Assembly: GCA_903872785.1 (NCBI GenBank) | Contig: CAIQLZ010000067.1 | Location: 1-6,361, forward strand | Length of the DNA: 6,361 nucleotides | Direction of reading: 5' to 3' | Origin: Candidatus Levyibacteriota bacterium | Lineage (GTDB): Bacteria; Patescibacteriota; Microgenomatia; Levybacterales; UBA12049 | In this document: piece after piece, positions 1 to 4,793 of the stretch | Layout: each line of letters begins with the position of its first letter | Position numbering within the stretch: position 1 is the stretch's first letter | The notes under the pieces: generated by a model | Databases searched by the model: none | Told to the model about the DNA's origin: nothing | What the model saw: the letters and a program-made list of their open reading frames with translations, nothing else | Program-made: the position numbers and the translations under genes

Positions 1-23
1 ATGGATGACGTTCAAACCTGCTT
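1..23 (+). repeat. F1 dispersed repeat, copy 1 (left edge, partial)
   Basis: Starts at the window edge. It aligns with positions 1197-1219 at 17 of 23 bases, sharing ATGACGTT and AACCT. It forms the right-hand part of the 30-base F1 unit, and any left part lies outside the window. With copy 2 it brackets csp. Confidence 0.55.
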
Positions 24-71
24 CGTTTGCATTTAAGATAGCTGAAGATTTTTTAGATTGCTTTATGAGCC

Positions 72-272
72 TTATTGAGCAAGCTTTACATTTTTTGCTC
101 TCGGTCCTTTTTCGCTTTCTTCAATATCAAATGTGACTGCTGCTCCTTCTTTAAGCTCGTCAAAAGTAACGCCACTCAAATCTGTGGAGTGAAAGAAAAG
201 ATCCTTTACTTCTCCTTCACGAGAAATAAATCCAAACCCTTTATCTGTTTTTGTTTTAATTGTTCCGTTCAT
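72..272 (-). CDS. csp: Cold-shock protein, CspA family
   Basis: A 66-residue single cold-shock domain, the normal size for CspA-type proteins, which bind single-stranded RNA and DNA in the cytoplasm and act as RNA chaperones. RNP1 is seen as KGFGFI at residues 11-16 and RNP2 as DLFFHS at 24-29, where VFVHF is usual. The acidic tail region (EESEKGPRAKNVKLAQ) matches the family's conserved GPRA.NV ending. The usual N-terminal KWFN is replaced by KTKT, so one surface aromatic is missing. It ends in TAA and has no near neighbour on its strand. The start is ATG at 270-272. A TATAAA lies five bases before it, which would give an essentially leaderless mRNA. An alternative upstream promoter (327-332) would give a leader of about 48 bases. 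The gene is bounded by F1 repeats on both sides. Confidence 0.95.
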   Translation of the reverse strand: MNGTIKTKTDKGFGFISREGEVKDLFFHSTDLSGVTFDELKEGAAVTFDIEESEKGPRAKNVKLAQ

Positions 273-277
273 AGTGT

Positions 278-283
278 TTTATA
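278..283 (-). promoter_or_regulatory. Candidate -10 box directly before csp (leaderless start)
   Basis: On the minus strand TATAAA is followed by five bases and then the csp ATG. A transcript from here would begin at or within a base of the start codon. No convincing -35 hexamer is visible, so this competes with the upstream TATAAT at 327-332. Confidence 0.4.
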
Positions 284-289
284 GACTTA

Positions 290-355
290 TTAGTTAAATC
301 TACTTATACCTCCTTCCATTCTTAACATTATACTATTTCTAAAGATAATTATCGA
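290..355 (-). promoter_or_regulatory. Upstream csp promoter with leader containing a 9-codon uORF
   Basis: On the minus strand, TCGATA (350-355), a 17-base spacer and TATAAT (327-332) form a plausible sigma-70 promoter. The predicted transcript start is at about 320, one base before an ATG (317-319) that opens a nine-codon ORF, MEGGISRFN, ended by TAA TAA at about 287-292. A perfect Shine-Dalgarno-like AAGGAGGT (308-315) lies inside this uORF. It is about 35 bases from the csp start, too far for normal use, and no ATG, GTG or TTG follows it at a usual distance. It could be a leader peptide or cold-responsive 5' UTR. Only the hexamers and the ORF are directly seen. Confidence 0.4.
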
Positions 356-407
356 GCATGACAACTCTTTAGGTCGGTCCAGATCCGTTTAGGAAGCCCT
401 ATTTAAC

Positions 408-437
408 CCGCCTAGTGAGCGCTGTTAGAAACTATTT
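408..437 (+). repeat. F1 dispersed repeat, copy 2
   Basis: A 30-base unit matching copy 4 (1468-1497) at 25 of 30 and copy 3 (1190-1219) at 23 of 30 positions. The shared parts are CCGCCT, GTGAGCG and TGTTAGAA. It lies between csp and the racemase and supplies the racemase stop codon (TAG, complement of 432-434). Inside it CGC (409-411) and GCG (419-421) could pair as a weak stem. Confidence 0.75.
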
Positions 438-1145
438 CACTTCGGCATTCGTATAATAATAGTCAACTATGCCTTCAGCTAACACCTCATCTGAGCTAAT
501 TGTTCTATTTCCAAAAGCTTCATAATCTACGGCAAGTGGCAGTTCTGTGCAACCCAATATTATTGTTTCACAACCTTTACTAAAAAGATCGTTAATAACT
601 TCAATGTAAGAACTTTTATGAACAACATTTTCTGAACCAGAAATAACATCTCTTATAATATTTTCTATTACTTTCATTTGTTCATTGGTAGGATTAATTG
701 CTTCAATCCCATTTTTCTTAAGTTCTTTTGTGTAAAGACCTGAATTTACCAATACGGGAGTTCCAAGAATTCCTACTTTTTTAAATCCACTTTTAGCACA
801 CTTATTTGTAACAAGTTCAATCATAGAAAGAAAAGGAACTTCCGTATGCTTTTTTAATTCCTCTAACAAAATATGAGCAGTATTGCTCCCAATACAAAGT
901 TTTGTTGCACCGGAATTAGTAAGAGACATTGTTGTATTAATCAACATCTCTCTTGCTTCTTCAATGTTGTTTTTGTCTGAAATAAAATCTGGAACGGGAA
1001 CAGATTCAATTACTAATCTTGGATAATCAACGTTATTTTTTGCATTATATTTAGATTGGGAAAATTGAATTATTTTTTCGTAAATATAATTTGTTGATTG
1101 AGGTCCAACGCCTCCAATAATTCCAACTTTCTTTTTTGTAGTCAT
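432..1145 (-). CDS. Aspartate/glutamate racemase family protein with Ser for the first catalytic Cys
   Basis: A 237-residue protein of the PLP-independent Asp/Glu/hydantoin racemase superfamily, cytosolic, usual length about 230. The N-terminal KKVGIIGGVGPQST (5-18) is the classic opening of the aspartate racemase branch. The two catalytic regions are SNTAH (87-91) and LGCTELPL (197-204). Cys199 is present, but the first catalytic Cys is Ser87, with a non-aligned Cys84 nearby. E. coli YgeA has Thr at this place and is described as an L-specific, effectively one-way Asp/Glu racemase, so a similar atypical activity is possible. D-Asp or D-Glu for the cell wall would be the usual use. I start at ATG 1143-1145, not the in-frame ATG at 1193: TGCTATAAT (1152-1160) lies six bases before it, and the upstream 16 residues would lie outside the transcript and overlap repeat copy 3. 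It is divergent from the 70-residue ORF and ends in TAG inside repeat copy 2. Confidence 0.9.
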   Translation of the reverse strand: MTTKKKVGIIGGVGPQSTNYIYEKIIQFSQSKYNAKNNVDYPRLVIESVPVPDFISDKNNIEEAREMLINTTMSLTNSGATKLCIGSNTAHILLEELKKHTEVPFLSMIELVTNKCAKSGFKKVGILGTPVLVNSGLYTKELKKNGIEAINPTNEQMKVIENIIRDVISGSENVVHKSSYIEVINDLFSKGCETIILGCTELPLAVDYEAFGNRTISSDEVLAEGIVDYYYTNAEVK

Positions 1146-1151
1146 GAATGA

Positions 1152-1160
1152 ATTATAGCA
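1152..1160 (-). promoter_or_regulatory. Extended -10 promoter of the racemase gene, leaderless
   Basis: TGCTATAAT on the minus strand, with exactly six bases between its end and the ATG. The expected transcript start is the A of the start codon. The TGN extension compensates for the poor -35 (TTTTAG at 17 bases). The same nine bases occur in the divergent direction at 1220-1228. Confidence 0.7.
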
Positions 1161-1189
1161 GAATAAAATTGAGGCTAAAAATAGCTGCT

Positions 1190-1219
1190 CCACCTCGTGA
1201 ATGACGTTAGAACCTATTT
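1190..1219 (+). repeat. F1 dispersed repeat, copy 3
   Basis: A 30-base unit matching copies 2 and 4 at 23 of 30 positions each. Its core is TGACGTTAGAACCTATTT. It lies in the divergent gap between the racemase and the 70-residue ORF. The weak internal stem seen in copies 2 and 4 changes here from a G-C to an A-T pair at unit positions 3 and 13, but loses a pair at 4 and 12. Confidence 0.75.
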
Positions 1220-1228
1220 TGCTATAAT
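1201..1228 (+). promoter_or_regulatory. Extended -10 promoter of the 70-residue ORF
   Basis: TGCTATAAT at 1220-1228, with a possible -35 ATGACG (1201-1206) at 16 bases that lies within F1 copy 3. The predicted start is at about 1235, leaving only about three bases before ATG 1238. Confidence 0.6.
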
Positions 1229-1237
1229 CAAGTGGAC

Positions 1238-1450
1238 ATGAAGTTAACTAATGATAGTTATACAATTTTGCTTGGAACTAAAAACTTTACGGAACACTAT
1301 TATCGGGATGAAAAGGGGTGGCTAAAAATGTCAGCCCGTGGAAGAAAATTTCGGATGACTGCTGAACAAGTTTTAAATCATCTTTTACCAGCATTGTCTG
1401 GCATTAAACAAAACCTTGTATTAAAAGTGGAGTATAAAAAAGAAAACTAG
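1238..1450 (+). CDS. Hypothetical protein, 70 residues
   Basis: I do not recognise this small basic, soluble-looking protein. The first half is beta-prone (YTILLGTKNFTEHYYRD, residues 8-24). It is followed by GWLKMSARGRKFR (27-39), rich in Lys and Arg, then an amphipathic helix TAEQVLNHLLPAL (41-53) and a final beta-like NLVLKVEYKK. No Cys, signal peptide or membrane segment is present. A GTG at 1232 would add two residues, but the promoter at 1220-1228 predicts a start near 1235, so the ATG is preferred. It ends in TAG, is divergent from the racemase, and has one F1 repeat before and one after it. A promoter, a clean frame and proper boundaries support it as a real gene. Nothing indicates function, although small basic unknowns of this kind are common in accessory modules. 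Confidence 0.65.
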   Translation: MKLTNDSYTILLGTKNFTEHYYRDEKGWLKMSARGRKFRMTAEQVLNHLLPALSGIKQNLVLKVEYKKEN

Positions 1451-1467
1451 AAGTCAAATCTCTAGCT

Positions 1468-1497
1468 CCGCCTTGTGAGCGATGTTGGAACCTGTTT
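1468..1497 (+). repeat. F1 dispersed repeat, copy 4
   Basis: A 30-base unit, 25 of 30 identical to copy 2. Its core is GTGAGCGATGTTGGAACCTG. It starts 18 bases after the stop of the 70-residue ORF and is followed four bases later by the first F2 repeat. Confidence 0.75.
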
Positions 1498-1501
1498 AGC
1501 C

Positions 1502-1527
1502 TAAAAATCACGTCTTATTAGAACCAT
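1502..1527 (+). repeat. F2 direct repeat, left copy, before hicBA
   Basis: Matches 2121-2146 at 23 of 26 positions, with shared runs AAAATCACGTC and TATTAGA. Its ATTAGAACC core resembles the GTTAGAACC core of F1. The two F2 copies bracket the toxin-antitoxin pair. Confidence 0.75.
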
Positions 1528-1617
1528 GCACGAATGCTCTTGAAATGTGAACATCATTTTGAGGCTGATTTGCTCTAAAGAATGAAAAACATTTAATCTA
1601 TACTTGTAGTAATACAA

Positions 1618-1623
1618 TATAAT
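1618..1623 (+). promoter_or_regulatory. -10 box of hicB, leaderless
   Basis: A consensus TATAAT ends six bases before the hicB ATG (1630), placing the transcript start on the start codon. There is no TGN extension and no clear -35. The same -10/N6/start layout occurs before the racemase and the HNH gene. Confidence 0.6.
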
Positions 1624-1629
1624 AAATTT

Positions 1630-1893
1630 ATGAAAAAATCTCTTTTAAAGAAAATTTTGAAATATACCGCCATCTTTGAACCAGCAGAGGAGGGGGGATA
1701 CATTGTTACTGTTCCTGCTCTTCCCGGATGCGTTAGCCAAGGAGACACATTTGAGAAAGCAACAACTATGATAAAGGATGCCATACAGGGTTGTTTGGAG
1801 GTACTTAAAGAAGAAAAACAAGAAATTCCCCAAGAACAATCGGATGTTGTTATAACGCAAATTGCGGTACACAGCCCAATCGTATCTTTTTAA
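1630..1893 (+). CDS. hicB: HicB-family antitoxin
   Basis: An 87-residue type II antitoxin with the partial RNase H-like HicB fold. The family signature is clear: Y12..F16, EEGGYIVTVPALPGC (20-34), QGDTFEKA (37-44) and IKDAIQGCLEVL (48-59). In this family the domain binds and masks the HicA RNase. No C-terminal ribbon-helix-helix or HTH extension is present, so DNA binding and autoregulation by this protein alone are doubtful. The stop TAA is immediately followed by the hicA ATG (TAAATG), which suggests coupled translation. The order is antitoxin first, the reverse of the classical E. coli hicA-hicB layout but known in other HicAB loci. The start is fixed by the TATAAT six bases upstream. If hicA is truly inactive, the antitoxin is left as an orphan. 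Confidence 0.87.
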   Translation: MKKSLLKKILKYTAIFEPAEEGGYIVTVPALPGCVSQGDTFEKATTMIKDAIQGCLEVLKEEKQEIPQEQSDVVITQIAVHSPIVSF

Positions 1894-2110
1894 ATGGCTA
1901 CTTTTAAAGCAAGGGAAATCATTAGAATTTTGCAAAAACTAGGATATTTACAAAAAAGACAAACTGGTAGTCATCTAATCATGTATAATCCTCAACTAAA
2001 ACGAATTATTCCTGTTCCCCGTTCATACTAAGGAACTTAAGAAAGGTTTAACTAGAAGTATTATTAAACAAGCAGAATCAACAGAAGAAGAATTTCTTAA
2101 GCTCAAATAA
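1894..2110 (+). pseudogene. hicA: HicA-family mRNA interferase toxin, frameshifted
   Basis: Read straight from ATG 1894 the frame stops at TAA 2029-2031 after 45 residues. The N-terminal part is typical HicA: REIIRILQKLGY (7-18), the GSH motif with catalytic His27, and RIIPVP (37-42). At the end of this comes CCCC (2017-2020). Removing one C restores IIPVPVHTKELKKGLTRSII, exactly the family continuation, and the frame then runs to TAA 2108-2110. That gives 71 residues, a normal HicA length. The break therefore removes the last beta-strand and C-terminal helix of the dsRBD-like fold. It may be a true inactivating mutation, an assembly or sequencing error in a short homopolymer, or a +1 frameshift site, since CCC-C is a known slippery +1 context. 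The HicA RNase degrades mRNA when free of HicB. The gene starts directly after the hicB stop, and an F2 repeat follows. Confidence 0.85.
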
Positions 2111-2120
2111 CTTCCTTGCT

Positions 2121-2155
2121 TTAAAATCACGTCGTATTAGAGCCATTGTGCGACG
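2121..2155 (+). repeat. F2 direct repeat, right copy, with dyad
   Basis: Positions 2121-2146 repeat 1502-1527 (23 of 26). This copy is extended by an inverted pair, ACGTCG (2129-2134) with CGACGT (2151-2156), which makes a 28-base dyad. Its TGTGCGACG (2147-2155) is found again before the recombinase gene at 5773-5781. It lies in the convergent gap between hicBA and the HNH gene. There is no T-tract, so it does not look like a terminator. Confidence 0.7.
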
Positions 2156-2171
2156 TAAAATGAATAAAAAA

Positions 2172-3137
2172 TTATTTATACCAAGTCGCTACGCCATCAT
2201 GTCCAGAGCAAGTTCCCTGATGCGTAGCTGAATATGAATATGTTCCATCTTTACACAATGCCGTAGCCCCATTTGAATTAGTTGAGGTGGTTGTAATGGT
2301 TGTATTTACCGCAGCAGATGTTGGAGCAACATAAGTATTTGTTGGAGTACCATAAACTCTTAAATAGATCGCATACCAATCTGAAACTATTTGGTTTTGT
2401 GCTTCCTGTAATGACATACTTCCATTACAAATTTGAGTGTGTAAATAATTTTCAACCTTATCTTTTGGATTTGGGATTGATCCGTATTCAGGCCAAAGGT
2501 TTTTAATTGAATTGTCACCGCCTATCTCCAAAGGGATAAAATGGTCAACCTCATAATTTGTATGCTCTGAATATGGAATGCCGTATTCAGCAAAAACCTG
2601 TTGTCTCAATGAATCGGAAACACTTCTTACAGTTGATGAATAACCTGATACACAAATTTGAGCAGCTGTAGCTCCAGTAAATGCTTCGCCAGGTGTAAGT
2701 GAATAATTAGGGTATAAAGAATTATCGCCTGTTTTATAAGTAACTTTTATTGTTGGGGTAGGAGTTTGAGTTATCTTAATAGTTGCAGTTGGTTTTATGG
2801 ATGGTTTTGCTGATGGTTTAAGAGTTGGGGTATATGTCGCAGTAGGTGATTGAGTAGCTCTAATCTGTTGTTTTGAATTAGATGTGTTTGCAATCTTTGT
2901 ATTTGAAACTGAAAATGAGTAAAGCAGAACTAATGCGAAAAATCCTGTAACAATCCACTTAGTTATTTTTTTCCAAGGTGTTCTTGTCCACATAAGTATT
3001 AAACCTAGAGGATAAAATAATATCAAAGATAAAATTACCCATTTGTTTGCAATTGATTTAACTCGTTTTTTTATAGATGGTGGAATTTCAGGAGATTTTA
3101 TTTCAGCGTTATTATCTATATTAGGTTTTTCTTCCAC
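2172..3137 (-). CDS. Membrane-anchored protein with HNH-like nuclease domain and C-terminal DUF3761-like module
   Basis: A 321-residue multi-domain protein. The order is a hydrophilic N-terminus (1-30), two hydrophobic segments at about 33-50 (containing FYPLGLILMW) and 60-78, a Thr/Pro/Lys-rich stalk (about 95-135), and an HNH-like domain (about 140-265). The last ends with a family-typical helix before a second Thr/Ser-rich linker (266-290), followed by CKDGTYSYSATHQGTCSGHDGVATW (295-319), which resembles DUF3761. HNH residues visible are YEVDH (195-199), IPLEIGGDN (201-209) and NLWPE (213-217), with KDKVEN (225-230) after them. Cys162 and Cys237 could form a disulfide outside the membrane. 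The stalk suggests that the nuclease and tail face outwards, for example to cut extracellular DNA for nucleotide scavenging, uptake or competition; this is inference. The start is GTG at 3137, because its promoter's transcript start falls on that codon. It ends in TAA. Confidence 0.85.
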   Translation of the reverse strand: MEEKPNIDNNAEIKSPEIPPSIKKRVKSIANKWVILSLILFYPLGLILMWTRTPWKKITKWIVTGFFALVLLYSFSVSNTKIANTSNSKQQIRATQSPTATYTPTLKPSAKPSIKPTATIKITQTPTPTIKVTYKTGDNSLYPNYSLTPGEAFTGATAAQICVSGYSSTVRSVSDSLRQQVFAEYGIPYSEHTNYEVDHFIPLEIGGDNSIKNLWPEYGSIPNPKDKVENYLHTQICNGSMSLQEAQNQIVSDWYAIYLRVYGTPTNTYVAPTSAAVNTTITTTSTNSNGATALCKDGTYSYSATHQGTCSGHDGVATWYK

Positions 3138-3143
3138 AATTAG

Positions 3144-3172
3144 AGTATTGCATTGGTTAATTAACTAGTCAA
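3144..3172 (-). promoter_or_regulatory. Promoter of the HNH gene, leaderless GTG start
   Basis: On the minus strand TTGACT (3167-3172), a 17-base spacer and AATACT (3144-3149) with a TGC extension (3150-3152), then six bases to the GTG. The predicted start is at 3137-3138. This is the best complete example in the window of a -35/-10 pair with a leaderless start, and it argues for the GTG. Confidence 0.7.
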
Positions 3173-3202
3173 GTAATTTATAACCCAAAAGCAGTTGGAA
3201 AT

Positions 3203-3222
3203 AAAACAAAATAATTTGTTTT
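3203..3222. repeat. AT-rich inverted repeat
   Basis: AAAACAAA (3203-3210) and TTTGTTTT (3215-3222) are perfect reverse complements around a four-base loop. With no G+C in the stem beyond one pair, it is a weak terminator candidate for either strand. It lies between the HNH promoter and the plus-strand promoter at 3264. Confidence 0.35.
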
Positions 3223-3263
3223 TAAACAACCCAGAGGAAGACGTTCTAAAGAGTTGTTTTTTG

Positions 3264-3292
3264 TTGACTTTATAAATTAAAAAATCTATATT
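3264..3292 (+). promoter_or_regulatory. Plus-strand promoter with no ORF behind it
   Basis: TTGACT (3264-3269), a 17-base spacer and TATATT (3287-3292), with a predicted transcript start near 3299. The only ORF behind it is a ten-codon GTG frame (3301-3333, stop TAG). The transcript would cross 3299-3414 and enter the purD 3' end in antisense, so it may make a small RNA. The rest of 3138-3414 holds hairpins and no gene that I can see. Confidence 0.5.
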
Positions 3293-3348
3293 TCAATTAG
3301 GTGTTTTTAGTGAGAAAAGAAGCTAGGAACTAGGGATACCTGGGACAT

Positions 3349-3372
3349 TCCCGCATTCTTAAGAAAGAGGGA
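3349..3372. repeat. Near-palindrome centred on TTCTTAAGAA
   Basis: A 24-base imperfect dyad centred between 3360 and 3361. TTCTT/AAGAA pairs perfectly, one mismatch follows, one pair, one mismatch, then TCCC/GGGA. Without a loop it is more like a protein-binding site or cruciform than an RNA terminator. It lies downstream of purD and inside the predicted plus-strand transcript. Confidence 0.4.
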
Positions 3373-3383
3373 TTACGCCTTTA

Positions 3384-3400
3384 TTTATTCCACGAATAAA
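3384..3400. terminator. Weak AT-rich hairpin beyond the purD stop
   Basis: TTTATTC (3384-3390), loop CAC, GAATAAA (3394-3400). It is a perfect seven-pair stem 15 bases beyond the purD stop. Only one G-C pair and no long T-run are present on either strand, so terminator activity is uncertain. Confidence 0.3.
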
Positions 3401-3414
3401 AGCTTTTATGCCTT

Positions 3415-4725
3415 TTACCCATTCCTTCGGGCAATGTCCGTCCGATAATGACCATTCAAAAAACCAATTTTTCCATCGGGAATTTCACCTTTTTTCACTT
3501 CCTCCAAACTTGCAAGCTTGGAATAAGCTTTCTGGCGCGCTACCTCTTTATTTTCGGCAATGCTATCTACAATTAAAACTCTTCCGCCTGAAGTTACCAA
3601 CTTGCCATCCTTAGATTTTGTCCCGGCTTGAAACACCAAAATACCTTTCTCTAATTCGATTCTATTTGGAACCCCGAAAATTTCTCTGTCTGTCACAGAC
3701 TTTCCCGGATAACCTTCCGAAGCCAGAACCACACCAACGCAGGTTTTATTGCTCCATTTTAGTTGCTCTATTTTGTCAAGATTTCCTTTAATTGCCGCCA
3801 TTAAAACCGGAAGTAGGGGAGTCTTCAGAAGGGGAAGAATAACTTGAGTTTCAGGATCTCCGCCGCGGCAGTTAAATTCCAATACTTTAAAGCCATCTTT
3901 TGTTTTCATAAACCCTGCATATAAAATCCCTGTATATGGTTTTCCTTCAGCTGCTAAAGCTTTAATTGTTGGAATTAAAATTTTCTGCGATACCTCCCGG
4001 AGCTCTTCGCGGCTAACAACATCCCAATGCGGACAAACCCCTCCCAGTCCGCCGGTATTCGGACCTTTATCTTTATCGTAAAGCTGCTTATAATCTTCTG
4101 CAGGAAGAAGAGGCAGGAGTGCCGGCTCATTAAGCTCTGTCTTGCCGACTATTGCTAGAACTGATGCTTCCTGTCCATAAAGTCTTTCTTGAATTACAAC
4201 CTTTGGCCCGTATTTTCCAATAATTTTATCAAGGGCAGACAAAGCTTCTTCTTTTGTATCGCATACTTCTACGCCTTTTCCTCCGGTTAAGCCATCTGCC
4301 TTAACAACACAAGGTTTGTTGTAATTTTCGATATATTGTCTTGCCAATGAAAGATCAGTAAAGCCTTCCGATTCCGGAGCAGGAATGCCATATTTTTTCA
4401 GGAGCGAATCTGCAAAAATTTTACTTGTCTCAATTTGCGCTGCCTCCTGAGTTGGTCCAAATATCGGAAGACCCCTTTCACTAAACTCGTTTACTATTCC
4501 TTTTTCTAAAGGCCCTTCCTGTCCGACAATGGTTAAATAAGGATTTAATTTTTGAGCGAATTCTGCAATTCTAGTTACATCTTCTGGATCAATTTCAATA
4601 TTTCTTCCGATAGCAGCTGTTCCCGCATTTCCCGGAGCCGTTAGGACATTCGTACCTTCACCCCGCATTTTCCAGCCAATTGAGTGTTCTCTTCCGCCAT
4701 TTCCAATTACAAGAACTTCCTTCAT
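3415..4725 (-). CDS. purD: Phosphoribosylamine-glycine ligase (GAR synthetase)
   Basis: A full-length 436-residue enzyme that joins glycine to 5-phosphoribosylamine with ATP, the second step of de novo purine synthesis, in the cytosol. The N-terminal domain has VIGNGGREHSI (6-16) and APGNAGT (30-36). The ATP-grasp region has KADGLTGGKGV (142-152), IQERLYGQEAS (178-188) and DKDKGPNTGGLGG (217-229). The Mg-binding EFNCRGGDPETQ (283-294) contains Glu283 and Asn285; Gly288 stands where Phe is usual. The C-terminal region (about 330-425) has SEGYPGK, FQAGTK, SGGRVL and the RQKAYS helix. The start is ATG 4723-4725; no Shine-Dalgarno is seen. The gap to the recombinase gene upstream is 68 bases with only a weak promoter (TTGTTT-N17-TAAATT on the minus strand), so co-transcription with it is possible. 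The gene suggests that the host makes at least part of its own purines. No other pur gene is in the window. Confidence 0.97.
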   Translation of the reverse strand: MKEVLVIGNGGREHSIGWKMRGEGTNVLTAPGNAGTAAIGRNIEIDPEDVTRIAEFAQKLNPYLTIVGQEGPLEKGIVNEFSERGLPIFGPTQEAAQIETSKIFADSLLKKYGIPAPESEGFTDLSLARQYIENYNKPCVVKADGLTGGKGVEVCDTKEEALSALDKIIGKYGPKVVIQERLYGQEASVLAIVGKTELNEPALLPLLPAEDYKQLYDKDKGPNTGGLGGVCPHWDVVSREELREVSQKILIPTIKALAAEGKPYTGILYAGFMKTKDGFKVLEFNCRGGDPETQVILPLLKTPLLPVLMAAIKGNLDKIEQLKWSNKTCVGVVLASEGYPGKSVTDREIFGVPNRIELEKGILVFQAGTKSKDGKLVTSGGRVLIVDSIAENKEVARQKAYSKLASLEEVKKGEIPDGKIGFLNGHYRTDIARRNG

Positions 4726-4793
4726 AATTTCTGGACAGGGGATTGTGATGTATAGAAATTTACACTACCTACTTCCTAAAAACAAGATATCAA

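Larger units (their letters stand above)
1152..1228. repeat. Inverted repeat carrying two divergent promoters around F1 copy 3
   Basis: The arms 1152-1166 and 1214-1228 are reverse complements at 13 of 15 positions. Each arm contains one TGCTATAAT promoter, one firing left into the racemase and one right into the 70-residue ORF. The F1 copy lies mostly between the arms. A further local match, AAAATAG (1178-1184) with CTATTTT (1214-1220), offers an alternative pairing. Confidence 0.6.

Noticed and set aside
1..36. ATG at position 1 opening an 11-codon ORF to TAA 34-36
   Set aside because: It coincides with the partial F1 repeat, encodes nothing recognisable and has no visible promoter.
1143..1193. 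Longer racemase start at ATG 1193 (16 extra residues, MEQLFLASILF...)
   Set aside because: The family motif KKVGIIGG starts right after the second ATG. A perfect extended -10 lies between the two ATGs, and the extra segment overlaps repeat copy 3.
408..1497. F1 units as standard integron attC sites
   Set aside because: The GTTAGAA/GTTGGAA core does not satisfy GTTRRRY, no RYYYAAC arm lies 40-130 bases upstream, and no IntI-type integrase is present. A variant system remains open.
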